Assembly: GCA_022818135.1 (NCBI GenBank)
Contig: JAFMSR010000008.1
Coordinates: 34,706,712-34,770,711, forward strand
DNA from: Saxidomus purpurata
Lineage: Eukaryota > Mollusca > Bivalvia > Venerida > Veneridae
DNA length: 64,000 nt
Direction: 5' to 3'
Both the position numbers and the translations under genes were made by a program. The notes beneath the pieces were generated by a model, which worked only from the letters and a program-made list of their open reading frames with translations, was not told where the DNA came from and searched no databases. Positions 1 to 11,735 of the stretch are shown in pieces (the stretch's first letter is position 1; each line of letters opens with the position of its first letter).

Positions 1-74
1 CGCAGGTCTATCTGTGCACGTGGACAGGTCTGGCAAGAGAAATACCAGACCGGCAAAGCACAGATAGACCTGCG
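1..74. repeat. Nested inverted repeat / hairpin at window edge
   Basis: Bases 1-17 are the exact reverse complement of 58-74. Inside them a second stem pairs 28-34 with 44-50 around a short loop. Because the left arm begins at the first base, the full palindrome may extend beyond the window. It could be the tip of a foldback element or a MITE end; nothing else identifies it. Confidence 0.8.
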
Positions 75-517
75 CACGAGCTTTTCTTTGTTACTGTCGG
101 TCTTTCCAAAATATATGGACCCATGCCAAACAAAAGAGTAGGTGTGTAAACATATGTAACAGAACAGTTCTAAATATTGGATTTGTATTAGGATATAGTT
201 ATAGGTTATTAGCTACAATGTCATGTCAAATCGGTTTTCATGTCATCCATTGAAAACTTTATAAATATGGTTTCATCTTACAATTAAATCTCCTATCCTC
301 CTGTATTGTCTTAGAAGTGTCTGGCCACCCATTTAAAGTTAACGTTTTTAAATTGACAGTTCTTTATTACTCTAAAATTGCAATTTCTTACCCAGGCTTT
401 CAGTTTCTCAGGTATTGGCAAAGATTTTTCAAGTGCGAAAGAGAAACAAAATGAATGAGCTGATCAAGATACTTGCAAGTTCCCTCCAAAAACATGACAG
501 GTGACTGCACTATTTTG

Positions 518-523
518 TTTATT
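518..523 (-). other. Candidate poly(A) signal AATAAA (minus strand)
   Basis: AATAAA on the minus strand lies about 30 bases downstream of the stop codon of the candidate terminal exon at 553-668. In an AT-rich genome this hexamer is common by chance, so it supports the exon only weakly. Confidence 0.35.
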
Positions 524-552
524 AACAGGTTACCTGAGACTGTATTATATAA

Positions 553-668
553 CTAGGTCAACAGCAGCTGCATCCTCTGTCCTACTAAGATAAAATCATT
601 TCCCCATTTGATGAATTCATTAAAGCTATTTTCAGTGATATTTACATGGAGTGTATTCTGTATGATAC
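553..668 (-). CDS. Candidate terminal coding exon, protein not recognised
   Basis: On the minus strand this stretch reads through 37 codons to a TAG at 553-555. About three quarters of the codons start with a purine, as in real coding sequence. The predicted end includes the run NEFIKWGNDFILVGQRMQLL. An in-frame TGA lies just upstream, so the frame must be entered by splicing. An AG at 669-670 gives two leading bases, which is phase 1 and would fit the phase-1 donors of the minus-strand exons further right. Its polypyrimidine tract is poor, and a second AG at 658-659 would give phase 0. A poly(A) signal follows the stop. The neighbouring bases also contain plus-strand splice-like signals (CAG|GTAGGT near 712, CAG|GTAAAC near 788) that do not join in frame. 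No family is recognised. This could be the 3' end of the gene containing the exons at 31642-60541, or a chance open frame. Confidence 0.38.
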
Positions 669-1613
669 CTCTCCCATTCAGTCAGTGAAATCAGTGTAAC
701 TTCTTATGCAGGTAGGTTCCATGAAAGTTGTCAGTTTCTTACAGGGGTCAGAGATCTGAAGATAGTTCTTCCCTGATACAACAGTCAGGTAAACTGCCCC
801 TGTAAACGTGATGAAATTTCTCTTTGAAACCAGGTACAATTAACTACAAATCAACTGATAATTTTTTATGATGATAAATTGATGTGATAATTTTTTACTC
901 TTGACATTTTATAATGATCAGATATTATATTAAATGAGAATGATTTGAAACTTTAATATGTCTTCAGTGGTTACAAAAAATCAAACAGGCTAATTTCTCT
1001 CAACCAGGGCTATCACATTGAGAATTGGGATTAGGCGATGTGTTTTGTTTGTAGAAATATAACATCAATATGAGAATGACTGTAAAAAATGCCAGTTGCA
1101 CAACAAAATCTATTTTTCGTTTTCCCAAACAACCCACTTGAATATGGTTTAATACATTGTGATTGCTCATGCTGCCACTGCCTATTAACAGTTTAGGTGT
1201 TTACAATAGAAACTGTCTGCCTGTCAAAGTTGACACAACAAAATTGCACAAACTGACATGCCATGAGTGCTATTGGAAATTAAAGCAAAACTATATAAGC
1301 CCTAGCATTTGGAAATGAATGGGGCAGTAGTGTAGAGGTTAAAGTGTCTGGGTACAAGGGTAGCTCATGATGGTGAACATTTGTGCCAAATTACATCAAA
1401 ATCTCTCCATGCATGAAGAAGAAATGCTCTGGACACAGTCATTCTTGAATTATTCTTGTATCTGACATTTAGCCTCTAAGTGTGACCTAAACTTTAGAGC
1501 TAGGGACCTGGTTCTTGCGCATGACACTCTGTCTCATGATGGTGATCATTTGTGCCAAGTAATTTAAGAATCCCTTGATCCATGGATAAGTTACAGCCCA
1601 GACAAACTAAATT

Positions 1614-1634
1614 CAGACAGACAGACAGACAGAC
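1614..1634 (+). repeat. GACA microsatellite
   Basis: Short (GACA)n run. It lies at the 3' side of a degraded dispersed element whose text (monitoring phrases like GATGGTGATCATTTGTGCCA) occurs twice between 1360 and 1580. A similar ACAGACAG run is at 2360-2384. Confidence 0.8.
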
Positions 1635-1792
1635 GGTCACAGGCACACACATACACTGAACAGCCATTTAGACAACTATATCAAGATTTGGCAAGCGGTT
1701 CAACAAGAGTTTTTTCAACGCTGCTACCCATTTGCAGCTGGGCTGACTGTGGCACGTCTGTCATCAGTGTCTTTGCCCAAGGACGAACCTCA

Positions 1793-1867
1793 TGCTCAGG
1801 CTGGGATTCGCACCAAGGTCCTCCCGTTCAGGGGGCAAACGCCTTAACCACTGAGCTATCAAGACCC
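1793..1867 (-). mobile_element. tRNA-derived SINE fragment
   Basis: Read on the minus strand, 1842-1858 gives a pol III A-box-like TAGCTCAGTGGTTAAGG and 1803-1814 a B-box-like GGTGCGAATCCC, at tRNA-like spacing and preceded by GGGTCTTGA. The copy has no intact cloverleaf, so I call it a SINE head rather than a tRNA gene. A related copy is at 51741-51815. Confidence 0.7.
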
Positions 1868-1879
1868 ACAAAAGATTCT

Positions 1880-2690
1880 CCTTTGGTCATAATTGATGAC
1901 CCAGTTTTCAAGACAGAGGGACCAAGACTTTAACTTGAAAACAGAAATCTTCCGGATGAACAGTCCTAAAAACTTTTATAATGATGATCTGATGAAAGTC
2001 ATTTCAGATTGAAACTGGTCAAGCAAATTAAATTAGTGTTTGACTCTTTCACTTCACTTATTACCCCTTCCTGGTTTGTTGTAATTTTTGTAAAGATTAG
2101 AAATAAATGTGGCCTTTTGACTGTTCACAAGGGTTGCCTTTTATCTTGACCTGATGATTTGGCATTCTTGATTTGAACTAATCTAGAGATTTTAACATTC
2201 TGACCAACTTTCATGATGACAAGATACAAAAGGTGGCCTTCAGTTTCATTTGACTTGATGACCTAAGTTTTGAACTTTAAGGAAAAAGTCAGAAGACAAG
2301 TTTTTTTTAACAAGGTTATTGATATGGGTACAAAATGTTGCATTTTGCCTGGACAAACAATACAGACAGACAAACAGACAGACAGTGGACATCAGGCAAT
2401 CACAAAAAATCACAATAGCTCACTTTGAGCACTTGAATCACATCCTAAACTCAGGTCTAGTAAGTTTCAATTATTATGAAAATTATAGAAATACATTGCA
2501 AGATGGTCAATAATGGCCCTATATTGCTCAACTGCATGTCAATGCTAGTGCTTTTGACAAATCTGCCAAATTTCATTGCAATCCATCTAACGCTTATGTA
2601 AATACCCTCTCACATATAGGAAGAGTTACTGAAACCTTGAACCTTATGTTTTGTTCATTGTTTGATACTGTGAATTTCTCAAGAAATGTG
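1880..2690. other. No gene seen; degraded dispersed repeats
   Basis: The stretch holds fragments of the dispersed family that is better preserved at 41307-43575 (phrases such as CATGATGACAAGATAC and TTGACTTGATGACCTAAGTTTTGA) plus a short ACAGACAG run. Short open frames here have no splice context. Confidence 0.5.
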
Positions 2691-2699
2691 ACTCCAGGG

Positions 2700-2890
2700 A
2701 CCACTATAGGTTCGATCCCCCGCTCTGATCCCCAGCTTATCTACTAACATAAATATAAGTAATCTTTCAGATGAGACCTTAATCCAAGGTTCTTTGTATC
2801 AGTGCTGTGCACTGGGCATGTAAAAGGACCACAGGATGTCTCTGGAACTGCATGGGACATATTCTGTATCTTACATCATCCCCCAAAACC
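2700..2890 (+). mobile_element. SINE-like fragment with B-box
   Basis: GGTTCGATCCCCCG at 2709-2722 matches a pol III B-box. The following text (AGATGAGACCTTAATCCAAGG, then CTGGGCATGTAAAAGGACCA) has the form of a conserved SINE body seen across invertebrates. The A-box side is missing, so the copy is 5'-truncated. Confidence 0.5.
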
Positions 2891-2894
2891 TAAA

Positions 2895-3620
2895 ATAAGT
2901 TAAATCTCTTCTGGGAGTTATTGGTCATATAGATTATCCATTATCTGAGATACCTTCAGAAAAAAACATACAAGGTCAAAATATCAATAGGCATAAAACC
3001 TACAAATTGTGGGTTGACCACAAAACTGTCATATAAGTCTTTATTTTATATAAGTTATGACAGTTTAGGGGGCAACCCTAAAATACTGGTCCAAATCAAA
3101 CTCTGATGATAACTGATCAAAGACCTTGTAGCCATATAAACTCTGTCCATGTAGTAAGACCAGTTTCAGAAACAGTGGATGCATATTCAGTGCAAACATT
3201 CAACAAATTGTGGCAGACCTTTGAATGGCCATTTATAGCTCCAAGATGAGCACCATAATTTTCATTAAAGCACTTCATGCTTAGGTGAGCTAAAAATGCA
3301 AGTGGTTCCAATGTGTACATATTGGTCCAAGCAATTTAAGTATTCTTGAATATTGAAAATTTAATCATACGATTCTGTATTTAATTAGTGAATAAAACAC
3401 ACATACAGCGTAGGAAATTAAATTCTTAAAACTTTATGCAAGTGCTTCAATTATTTGCATTCAATGACTGCAAGTCTGAAGTTACTTCAATTATTTCATT
3501 CAGGAACCACTAAATGCATATTATTTTATTTTTGAAGATAACTACACATTTTATATTTCTCACTTTTAAAGTATTTTAAGTGCAGCTGTACTACATTTCA
3601 GCTAAAATTTGAATATTTTA
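2895..3620. other. No gene seen
   Basis: Ordinary AT-rich sequence. At 3280-3296 there is AGGTGAGCTAAAAATG, the 3' terminus shared by several element families in this window, so part of this stretch is probably an old element remnant. Confidence 0.4.
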
Positions 3621-3623
3621 CTA

Positions 3624-3844
3624 GGTTACCATAGTCTGCCAGAGTCCTGGTTACCATAGTCTGCCAGAGTCCAGGTTACCATAGTCTGCCAGAGTCCAGG
3701 TTACCATAGTCTGCCAGAGTCCAGGTTACCATAGTCTGCCAGAGTCCAGGTTACCATAGTCTGCCAGAGTCCAGGTTACCATAGTCTGCCAGAGTCCAGG
3801 TACCATAGTCTGCCAGAGTCCCTACCATAGTCTGCCAGAGTCCA
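3624..3844 (+). repeat. 25-bp tandem repeat, 9 copies
   Basis: Nine copies of a unit containing TTACCATAGTCTGCCAGAG repeat every 25 bases. The first seven are almost identical and the last two are shortened by one to three bases, which suggests recent expansion with decay at the right edge. Confidence 0.97.
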
Positions 3845-3903
3845 TAAGAGAACTTGGCATATCATATTTTCCAGATCTTTGTGGTTTTTCCTTACCAAAA
3901 CAA

Positions 3904-4956
3904 ACTAGACCTATCACTAATTGTGATTAATACCTCGGAAGATCGCTTTATCAACTGAGGAAGTTATAATAACAGAATACCTGCAAAAAAAATTTAAAAA
4001 AGAGATACTGTTCTTGGCAATAACTCTAATAATTTTTCATAAAGAGTTATGGTTCTTGTACACTGCACTTCCTCTTATTGTGCTTGACCATTGTATGAAG
4101 TTGAATTGAATTCAAACTAGTTTTCAAGTTTATAATGCTCCGGACAAGGAAAAGTAACAAAGGGCAATATCTCTGTAATTACTCAAGATATAGATAAGGT
4201 TCTTATACACTACACTTCCTCTCATAGTGTTTGACAACTGTTTGAAGTTGTATGGAATTCCTACCAGTAGTTTCCAAGTTATGCTCAGGACAAGGAAAAG
4301 CAACAAAGTGCAATAACTCTGTAATGAGTAAAGATAGAGTTATGGTTCTTGTACACTGCACTTCCTCTGATTGTGCTTGACCACTGTATGAAGCTGTATT
4401 GAATTCCAACCAGTAGTTTTCAAGTTATGCTCCGGACAAGGAAAAGCAACAAAGGGCAATAACTCTGTAATTAGTAAAGTTGGAGTTATAGATCCTGTGC
4501 ATAGCATTTCCTCTCATTGTGCTTGACCATTGTATGAAGTTGTATTGAATTCCAACCAGTAATTTTCAAGTTATGCTCCTGACAAGGAAAAGCAACGAAG
4601 GGCAATAACTCTGTAATTAGTAAAGTTGGAGTTATATTTCCTGTGCACTGCATTTCCTCTCATTGTGCTTGACCATTGTATGAAGTTGTATTGAATTCCA
4701 ACCAATAGTTTTCAAGTTATGCTCCTGACAAAGAAAAGTAACAAAGGGCAATAACTCTGTAATTAGGCAAGATGGAGCTATTGTTCTTGTGCACTGCACT
4801 TCCTCTCAATGTGCATGACCATTGTATGAATTCCAACCAGTAGTTTTCAAGTTATGCTCCAGACAAGGAAAATGCAACAGACGGCCCGCACGACTGACCG
4901 ACATTGTTACCACCTGACTCCTATATACCCCCCTAAACTTCGTTTCGGGTGTGTAA
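3904..4956 (+). mobile_element. Pearl-type tandem-core element, copy A (diverged)
   Basis: A 5' block starting CTAGACCTATCACTAATTG is followed by six diverged ~146-bp units (each with GGGCAATAACTCTGTAA and GCACTTCCTCTCA), a decayed CCGAC-type microsatellite and a 3' block ending CTAAACTTCGTTTCGGGTG. Bivalve pearl elements and Helentron-associated elements have this order: subterminal inverted repeat, tandem core, microsatellite, hairpin end. Flanks are A-rich. It encodes nothing, so any mobility depends on other elements. This copy is the most diverged of the five in the window. Confidence 0.85.
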
Positions 4957-5028
4957 AATGCATGGTCATATTCATTATTTTGGCTATAATTACCCCTGCT
5001 AATCATGACCATGGTTGACCATTGTCAT

Positions 5029-5262
5029 CATGTGTTTGTCAGAATGTCACACTGAACTATGTTTGTTAGAATGTCACAGTCAACCACCGGTTTGCCAGAA
5101 TGTCACACTGAACAATGTGTTTGGACATGTTGCAACAAACACATTGTTCACTAGGACATTCTAACAAACACATTGTTCACTGGGACATCATAACAAACGC
5201 AATCCTTCAGTGTGACATTCTAACAAACACAATACTTCAGTGTGACATTCTAACAAACACAA
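5029..5262. repeat. Inverted array of ~30-bp repeats (palindrome)
   Basis: Left of about 5140 the unit reads TTTGTTAGAATGTCACACTG; to the right the same unit is inverted (CAGTGTGACATTCTAACAAA). There are about three units on the left and four on the right, and the two halves can fold into a long imperfect hairpin. It sits exactly between two pearl-type copies. Confidence 0.88.
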
Positions 5263-6646
5263 CTAGAGCTATCACTAAATGTGATTAATACCCCCAAAAG
5301 ACTGCTTTATAAACTGAGAAAGTTCGTAGTAACAGAATACCTTGCAAACAAACTAAAAAGAGATATTGTTCTTGGCAATAACTCTGTAATTTGTCAAGAT
5401 AGAGTTATGGTTCTTGTACACTGCACTTCCCTCATTGTGCTGACCATTGTATCAAGTTGTATTGAATTCCAACCAATAGTTTTCGAATAATGCTCCGGAC
5501 AAGTAATAATAACAAAGGGCAATAACTCTGAAATGAGTCAAGATAGAGTTATTGTTCTTTCGCACTGCACTTCCTGTCATTGTGCTTGACCATTTTATGA
5601 AGTTGTATTGAATTCCAACCAGAAATTTTCGAATAATGCTCCGGACAAGGAAAAGTAACAAAGGGCAATAACTCTGTAATGAGTCAAGATTGAGTTATGG
5701 TTCTTGTGCACTGCACTTCCTCTCATTGTGCTTGACCATTGTATGAAGTTGTTTTGAATTCCAACTAGTACTTTTCGAATTATGCTCCAGACAAGGAAAA
5801 GTAACAAAGGGCAAAACTCTGTAATGAGTCAAGATGGAGTTATGGTTCTTGTGCACTGCACTTCCTCTCAATGTACTTGACCATTGTATGAGGTTATATT
5901 GAATTCCAACCAGTAGTTTTCAAGTAATGCTCTGGAGAAGAAAAATAACAAAGGGCAAAACTCTGAAAATACTCTAGATAGAGTTATGGTTCTTGTACAC
6001 TGCACTTCCTCTCATTGTGCTTTATCATTGTATGAAATTGTATTGAATTCCAACCAGTAGTTTTCAAGTAATGCTCTGGAGAAGAAAAAAGAGGGGCAAA
6101 AGGGCAATAACTCTGAAAATACTCTAGATAGAGTTATGGTTCTTGTACACTGCACTTCCTCTCAATGTGCTTGACCATTGTATGAAGTTGTATTGAATTC
6201 CAACCAGTAGTTTTCAAGTTATGCTCCGGACAAGGAAAAGTAACAAAGGGCAATAACTCTGTAATTAGTCAAGATGGAGTTATAGTTCTTGTGCACTACA
6301 CTTCCTCTCAATGTGCTTGACCATTGTATGAAGTTGTATTGAATTCCAACCAGTAGTTTTCAAGTTATGCTCCGGACAAGGAAAAGTAACAAAGGGCAAT
6401 AACTCTGTAATGAGTCAAGATGGAGTTATAGTTCTTGTGCACTGCACTTCCTCTCAATGTGCTTGATCATTGTATGAAGTTGTATTGAATTCCAACAAGT
6501 AGTTTTCAAGTTATGCTCCGGACAAGGAAAATGCAACAGACCGACCGACCGACCGACCGACCGACCGACCGACCGACCGACCGACCGACCGACCAACCAC
6601 CGGGTGACTCCTATATACCCCCCTAAACTTCGTTTTGGGGGTATAA
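5263..6646 (+). mobile_element. Pearl-type element, copy B (complete)
   Basis: The element starts CTAGAGCTATCACTAAATG, and its subterminal ATACCCCCAAAA is matched inverted near the 3' end (TTTTGGGGGTAT). Between them are eight ~146-bp units and a long CCGA microsatellite. The 3' end folds into a hairpin, TATACCCCCCTAAA with TTTTGGGGGTATA around CTTCG. It is flanked by AA on both sides, with no longer target-site duplication, as reported for Helentron-like insertion. Open frames across it are repeat artefacts. Confidence 0.9.
6537..6597 (+). repeat. (CCGA)n microsatellite
   Basis: About 14 uninterrupted CCGA tetramers inside pearl-type copy B, just before its 3' hairpin. The same tract is shorter and interrupted by CCAA in the copies at 15866-17196 and 32530-33562. 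Confidence 0.97.
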
Positions 6647-7206
6647 TAAAAATTTTCTTTTCACTGGTAAACAATTTTTTAACACTTGAAACTGAAAAAT
6701 TTACTCAGTAATTGTGTTATAATGATGCTGTATTGCTACTGTTTGTACTGAAATACACTGTATAAATGGCATATAAGGACATTATAGATAGAATGTGTTG
6801 GTTATAATCAAAAGGTAAAATAAAATGATGTTTCTTTTGGCATTCCCTTAGACAAATAACATAACAGCAGGGCCAATACCAAATCACTTACATAATTTCA
6901 TATACAAACTATCATCTATCACCATGTACCGAAAGAATATGGTACACAGTTTGGTGAGTTCACAGTATCTAATGTTCCAGTATTAGCAACCAATCCATTA
7001 GAAAAAACACATTAACTAGAGAACCCTTCAGTATAAGTGCAGTTCGTGAATGACAATTCATAAATTCAATCTCTGAGACATCAGTGAAATAAAGATTACT
7101 ATAACATGATTGCTGTTCCATTTGCAAATGACCCATGATTCAAGTCTGTGTCTGATTCCACGAAAACCTAGTCAATTAGGAAATTATTGTGACTCCTTTT
7201 AACAGG

Positions 7207-7228
7207 CGGGACGGGGAGGGGTAGGGGG
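7207..7228 (+). other. G-quadruplex-forming tract
   Basis: Four runs of three to five G with loops of one or two bases (GGGACGGGGAGGGGTAGGGG). The pattern fits the standard quadruplex rule. It lies in otherwise AT-rich sequence with no gene nearby. Confidence 0.6.
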
Positions 7229-7624
7229 TTAAAACCTGTTCCAACAATATTTCAATTACGATAAGATGGCAGAAACCAAAACCAGTAGTAAGTTCCCATC
7301 TCAAATAGATACAGGTCAGTGGCAGGGCTACAACTATTATGTCCATCATTCAAGTGGGAGGTTTAATAATTACAAGTCCGCAAACTTAACCAGTAAACCA
7401 CAAAGGTTCTTCCTTGTCACTAACCATAGTCACTATTATTAACAAAGTCATACATAAATATATACTCATTTTATACTTAACCCATATCAATGAAATTTAT
7501 CACTCATAAAAATCATAAAAATAGGGTTTTCCTCTACAAGGGTTGATTCAAAAGTTTTGTCCCACTGTAAACCACTTTGAGAAAAACATTGTGAGGTTTT
7601 TCTTTGATATGACCTTGTTACTTA

Positions 7625-8379
7625 CCGTATTTCCCCATGTATAATACGCACCCGCGTATAATACACACCCTCGATCTGGGCTTTAAAAATGGGGAAAAAT
7701 GCCTACAACGGTGTATAATACGCACCTCAAATATCAAAAAAATATGCCATTTTCATTACGAAAATTATTCAATAATCGGAGCACCGAAACGATTTATACA
7801 CGTAAAAAATACATCGACTATATTTTGACAATCTGATTAGCATAGATGATATGAAAAACTCAAAAATGTCATGCTTATTTAATGGTACTTTGAGAACATA
7901 ATTATTTTCTCAAGATTTCAACACTTTCTCAACAAACTTCTCATACCGGTAATTACAGCGCCATCAAAGAGGGACATGTGAAAATCAATGCAATTATATA
8001 AGTGTGTTTGTTTTCCAATAAACGGAATGTTGTATTGATCAGCAATAATTATTTGATAATTAAAGAGACAACAAACTTTGTTCGAACAATGTTAAACTGT
8101 TATTGAAACCTGAAAGAAAACTATCAAATTTACCGGCAATGTTTTATCGTACATGTCATTCCGGGTATCGGCTTTTAGGAAACCTCCGTGCTCTTCATAA
8201 AAAAGTTAGTTAAAAAACGGGTAAACATCCGCTTTCAGTGAAAATCCCAATATTACGTCTAATTTATACGATTTCAACATTTTCAATGCCGGAAAAAATT
8301 GTCGTAGATCCTACATTGGTGTATAATGAAAGCCCAAAAATCTGAATTAAAAGTGCGTATTATACATGGGGAAATATGG
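7625..8379. mobile_element. TA-flanked MITE (Tc1/mariner-pogo type)
   Basis: The two ends are 27-bp terminal inverted repeats with one mismatch (7625-7651 and 8353-8379; CCGTATTTCCCCATGTATAA...). TA dinucleotides flank them at 7623-7624 and 8380-8381, the target-site duplication of Tc1/mariner elements. The 700-bp interior has no transposase-like frame, so the element is non-autonomous. The inner ends repeat TATAATACGCAC, typical of pogo-like MITEs. Confidence 0.9.
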
Positions 8380-8675
8380 TAGTTTTTTACCCCAGGTGAC
8401 CTAGAAATCATTGAGATGAACATTCTGACAAATATTCATGAATATTGGGTGTCAAATGTGACCTCTGGAGTGTTAACACGGCAAGTGTGAACAAACAAGA
8501 CAGATGGCGTAAAAGGTCCGCAATCACTGTGAATTAAAGCTCAGTGACTGTCCTGAGCATCAGATAAGTTAAACAAGAGGCCCAAAAGGGCAAGTATTAC
8601 TCTACTGGACTGATTACACTGTTCAGAAGAAGTTTTGTGAAAATCTTCTGAAATGTTTTCAAAGAAAAGATATTA

Positions 8676-8688
8676 GGTCACTATGACC
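8676..8688. promoter_or_regulatory. ERE-like palindrome GGTCACTATGACC
   Basis: Exact GGTCAnnnTGACC, followed by TTGACCTTGACC, which adds further AGGTCA half-sites on the minus strand. It is part of a dispersed element; no promoter is seen nearby. Confidence 0.5.
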
Positions 8689-8997
8689 TTGACCTTGACC
8701 CACTGACACCCAAAACAGTATGGATCATGTAGTAAGTAAAACAAATCATCCTATGAAGTTTGACAACTGTGGGTGATATAGACCTCAAGATATTGCTTGA
8801 CTTTTTACCTACTGACCCTAGCCTAGATTGTCTACCATCCAATGAAGTTTGAAGACTATGGGCGATCAAGAAATTACTTGACCCACTGACCCAAAAAACA
8901 GTACGGATCTTCTACTCAGTAAGACTAATTATCAGAATTTAAGACTGTGTGTGATACAGATCTCAAGATATTAAGGAGAAAAGATTTTCAAAGTTTG

Positions 8998-9010
8998 GGT
9001 CACTGTGACC
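8998..9010. promoter_or_regulatory. ERE-like palindrome GGTCACTGTGACC
   Basis: Exact palindrome with the CTG spacer of the classical vitellogenin element, within the same dispersed element. A one-mismatch version is at 9145-9157. Confidence 0.5.
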
Positions 9011-9217
9011 TTGAGCTTTGACCCACTGACCCCAAAACCTATTCATCTACAGGTTGTAGGGAACCTTCTGAGCAAGTTTGATGAAAATACAGGTGAATGA
9101 AAATGTGATCTGCAGTGTTCAATGATCAAGGAAAAGCTAACGAAGGTCACTGTGATCTTGATATTTGACCTACTGACCCCCCCCCACCCCCCCCAAAATA
9201 GGGATGCAGTCAAAGTC

Positions 9218-9669
9218 AAACAAGAGCACCGCCTGCGGTTGCCTGACGCTCATCTGATTTCATCCTTCTAAGTTAATTTAAGACAAAACTTTTAAAGTAA
9301 ATCTGATAAAGGGGAATAACTCTAACAGTAGGCAAGGTAGAGTTATTGTTCTTGCACACTGCACTTCCTACCAATGAGCTATGTCAGTGTATTAAGTTTG
9401 AAGAAAATACCTCAAGTACTTTTGGAGTTATGCTCCGGACAAAGTTTTTCAAGTAAATCTGATAAAAGGGGAATAACTATAAAAGTAGGCAAGGTAGAGT
9501 TATTGTTCTTACACACTGCACTTCCTCCCAATGTGCTGTCAGTGTATGAAGTTTGAAGAAAATCGCTCAAGTACTTTTGGAGTTATGCTCCGGACAAAAT
9601 TGGGACGGACGCACGGACGGACGAAGACCATTTCTAATATCCCCTTCGCCTTCGGCGGGAGAATAAATA
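9218..9669 (+). mobile_element. Tandem-core element, GCC-terminal family, copy 1
   Basis: It starts AAACAAGAGCACCGCCTGCGG, has two ~150-bp units (GGGGAATAACTCTAACAGTAGG, CACACTGCACTTCCTACCAA) and an ACGGACGG microsatellite, then ends with the hairpin CGCCTTCGGCG. The units are clearly related to those of the pearl-type element but form a separate subfamily with different termini. A three-unit copy is at 45582-46122. Confidence 0.85.
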
Positions 9670-10740
9670 ACCAGACACTAAGTTTAGTCACAATAATTCA
9701 ACTGCAACTAAAGATGTTGTTTTTTTTCCCATTTTTCTATTTTTAGAAAAAACCCTGGACTTTAACCCCATGAGCCCCAAACACAATCCAATTTAATTAA
9801 AAAGTCTTTATTCATATGTATTACACATTTAATAATTTAAAGATACATTATGTCAATTGTAACTAAAGATATTGAACATATTACAGTTTTTTCTATTTTT
9901 AGTTAGTGAACTTGACAATGACCCCAGAGGCCCCAAAACCCAGCCCTATCTTCTTAAATACTTACTACAAACAAAAGTTGGTTACCTTATGTCAACTGTA
10001 ACTAAAGATATTGAATATTATACAGTTTTCCTATTTTTAGTAACAGCTACCTTGATCCCAGGAGCCCTAAAATACAATCCAATTAAAGATATTCATAAAT
10101 ATTTATTGTACACTAAGTTTGGTTGCATTATGTTGACTGCTACAAATATTGTGTGTGTGAAACTTTCTAAGTTTAGAAGGGGCAATAATCCAGCCAAATA
10201 CATTACAGGGTATTGTAACTTGTAAAATTCTTCATTTATACTATTGTACATTTGATAGTGAACAGGTATTCCAAGTTTGAAAGTGATAGCTTTGATAGTT
10301 TGCATGTAAGTGACCCAAGCACAAAACTTTAAAAAATCAGCTAAAAATTACAAAGTCAAAAAATACTAAAATATCGCCCACCCTCCCCCTCCGCTTCCAA
10401 ATGTGTGACTCAAAAACCTGTTTGATATGTTGAAGTGCATTATCCATTTATTGTCTGTGAAAAAATTTGAAATCAATCTAAGAAGCTATGTCCAATTCTC
10501 AAAATCCATCAAAATTTATGTTTTTACCCAAAAAACAGGTGAGACTCAGCATCTTTAGGATACGATGTGAAGAAGGGTATTAGATGAACAAGTTCCCTAA
10601 GTTTCGAAGTGATAGCTTTGATAGTTTCCATGTAAGTGACCTAACGCCAAACTTAACCAACGCCTTCGACGACAACGACAATGACGACACTCAAGTGACG
10701 ACAATAGCTCGTTATTTTTTAAAAAATCAGACAAGCTAAT
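9670..10740 (+). repeat. Dispersed repeat region with ~130-bp units
   Basis: From about 9690 to 10140 three units share AACTAAAGATATTGAA and TTTTTCTATTTTTAG. Further right the phrase CTAAGTTT(C/A)GAAGTGATAGCTTTGATAGTTT recurs at about 10275 and 10600, and a CGACGACAACGACAATGACG tract plus AATAGCTCGTTATTTTT marks an element 3' end. Open frames here are short and not conserved between units. Confidence 0.6.
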
Positions 10741-11163
10741 AAAAATTGTGACCTGTGATCAAGTGTGATCAAGGAAAAGCTTACAGACTGACAAACGGAC
10801 AAACGACAAACCACCATGGCAATAAAAGCATAACAGCTAAAATTTGCTTGCACCCTCCGAGCAGTGGGGAAAGTTACCTAGGCTAGTTCTCATTTCTAGA
10901 GTAGATCTACTGCTCCACATATGAGTCTTGAAACCTCATCAATTTTATTCCATGTACAGGACCTATACATATGTTAATTAGGTCATTGTATTCACTCATT
11001 TGAAAGTCAATGTCTTACTTGATCTCTTGTAAATTACTTGCAACATGGTAGCTCAATGTGTCTGCTGATCTCAAGGAAATTTACACAATTGATAATTATT
11101 ATCATACAAGCTTTCAATGTACCAGCTCTGCCTCACTGACTGTCTATCATTTTGTATGTGTGT

Positions 11164-11184
11164 GGGGGGGGGAGGGGGAGGGGA
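11164..11184 (+). other. G-rich quadruplex-prone tract
   Basis: Nine G, A, five G, A, four G. It satisfies a quadruplex pattern on the plus strand and lies outside any recognised gene. Confidence 0.6.
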
Positions 11185-11735
11185 CCCATGCAACCTGTAA
11201 ATTGATCCCTAACTGATTCAAGTCACTGTTTTTTACAGAATTTGGCTGAGATTATTATGCTCATGAACATTATAACTGTCCTATTATGGTGATGATTGCA
11301 TACAGGTTTCCAAGAGTGATGTAATTTCAGCAATTCAAGGGCAGTTACTCCAGAGTGTTAGGGGTCAGATTAGGTTGAATATCAATATTGGACAAGGTCT
11401 TATGCCCATAAGCATTTTCTGAAAGTTTATTGTTTTATCAAATGAAAGTGGACAAGACTTTTAATTTGTTGGAAAATATCAATCTGTCAAGTATGTTACT
11501 CAAGCAGACCTGGAGTGACCTATCAGATTACTGAACTTGACTAAAATAATATAACCAAAACATTTTCATGCAGTTAAACGGTACGATAAAACACCAGATA
11601 ATGCTATTTTGGCAAATTCTAAGCTATTAAAAGGGCAGTAACTCTGGTGTGCTTTAGGACATATGGCTGCTTTTACGACTTAGATGAGATGATTATAATG
11701 GCTCTGAACATTCTTAATAGTTAGAGAGCAGACAA

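Larger units (their letters stand above)
8571..9217 (+). mobile_element. Dispersed element with ERE-like palindromes, copy 1
   Basis: It begins AAACAAGAGGCCCAAAAGGG and carries two to three diverged units with GATCATCTA, CTATGAAGTTTGA and GTCACTGTGACCTTGACC. The 3' part is cut off where the next element begins at 9218. Related copies are at 28229 and 48605. No coding potential. Confidence 0.75.

Noticed and set aside
713..790. Plus-strand mini-exon 745-788 between CTTACAG and CAG|GTAAAC
   Set aside because: Splice sites look good, but its only open frame does not join the neighbouring plus-strand donor at about 712 in phase.
3624..3844. CRISPR-like array
   Set aside because: Units are directly adjacent with no unique spacers, in a eukaryotic genome; a plain tandem repeat.
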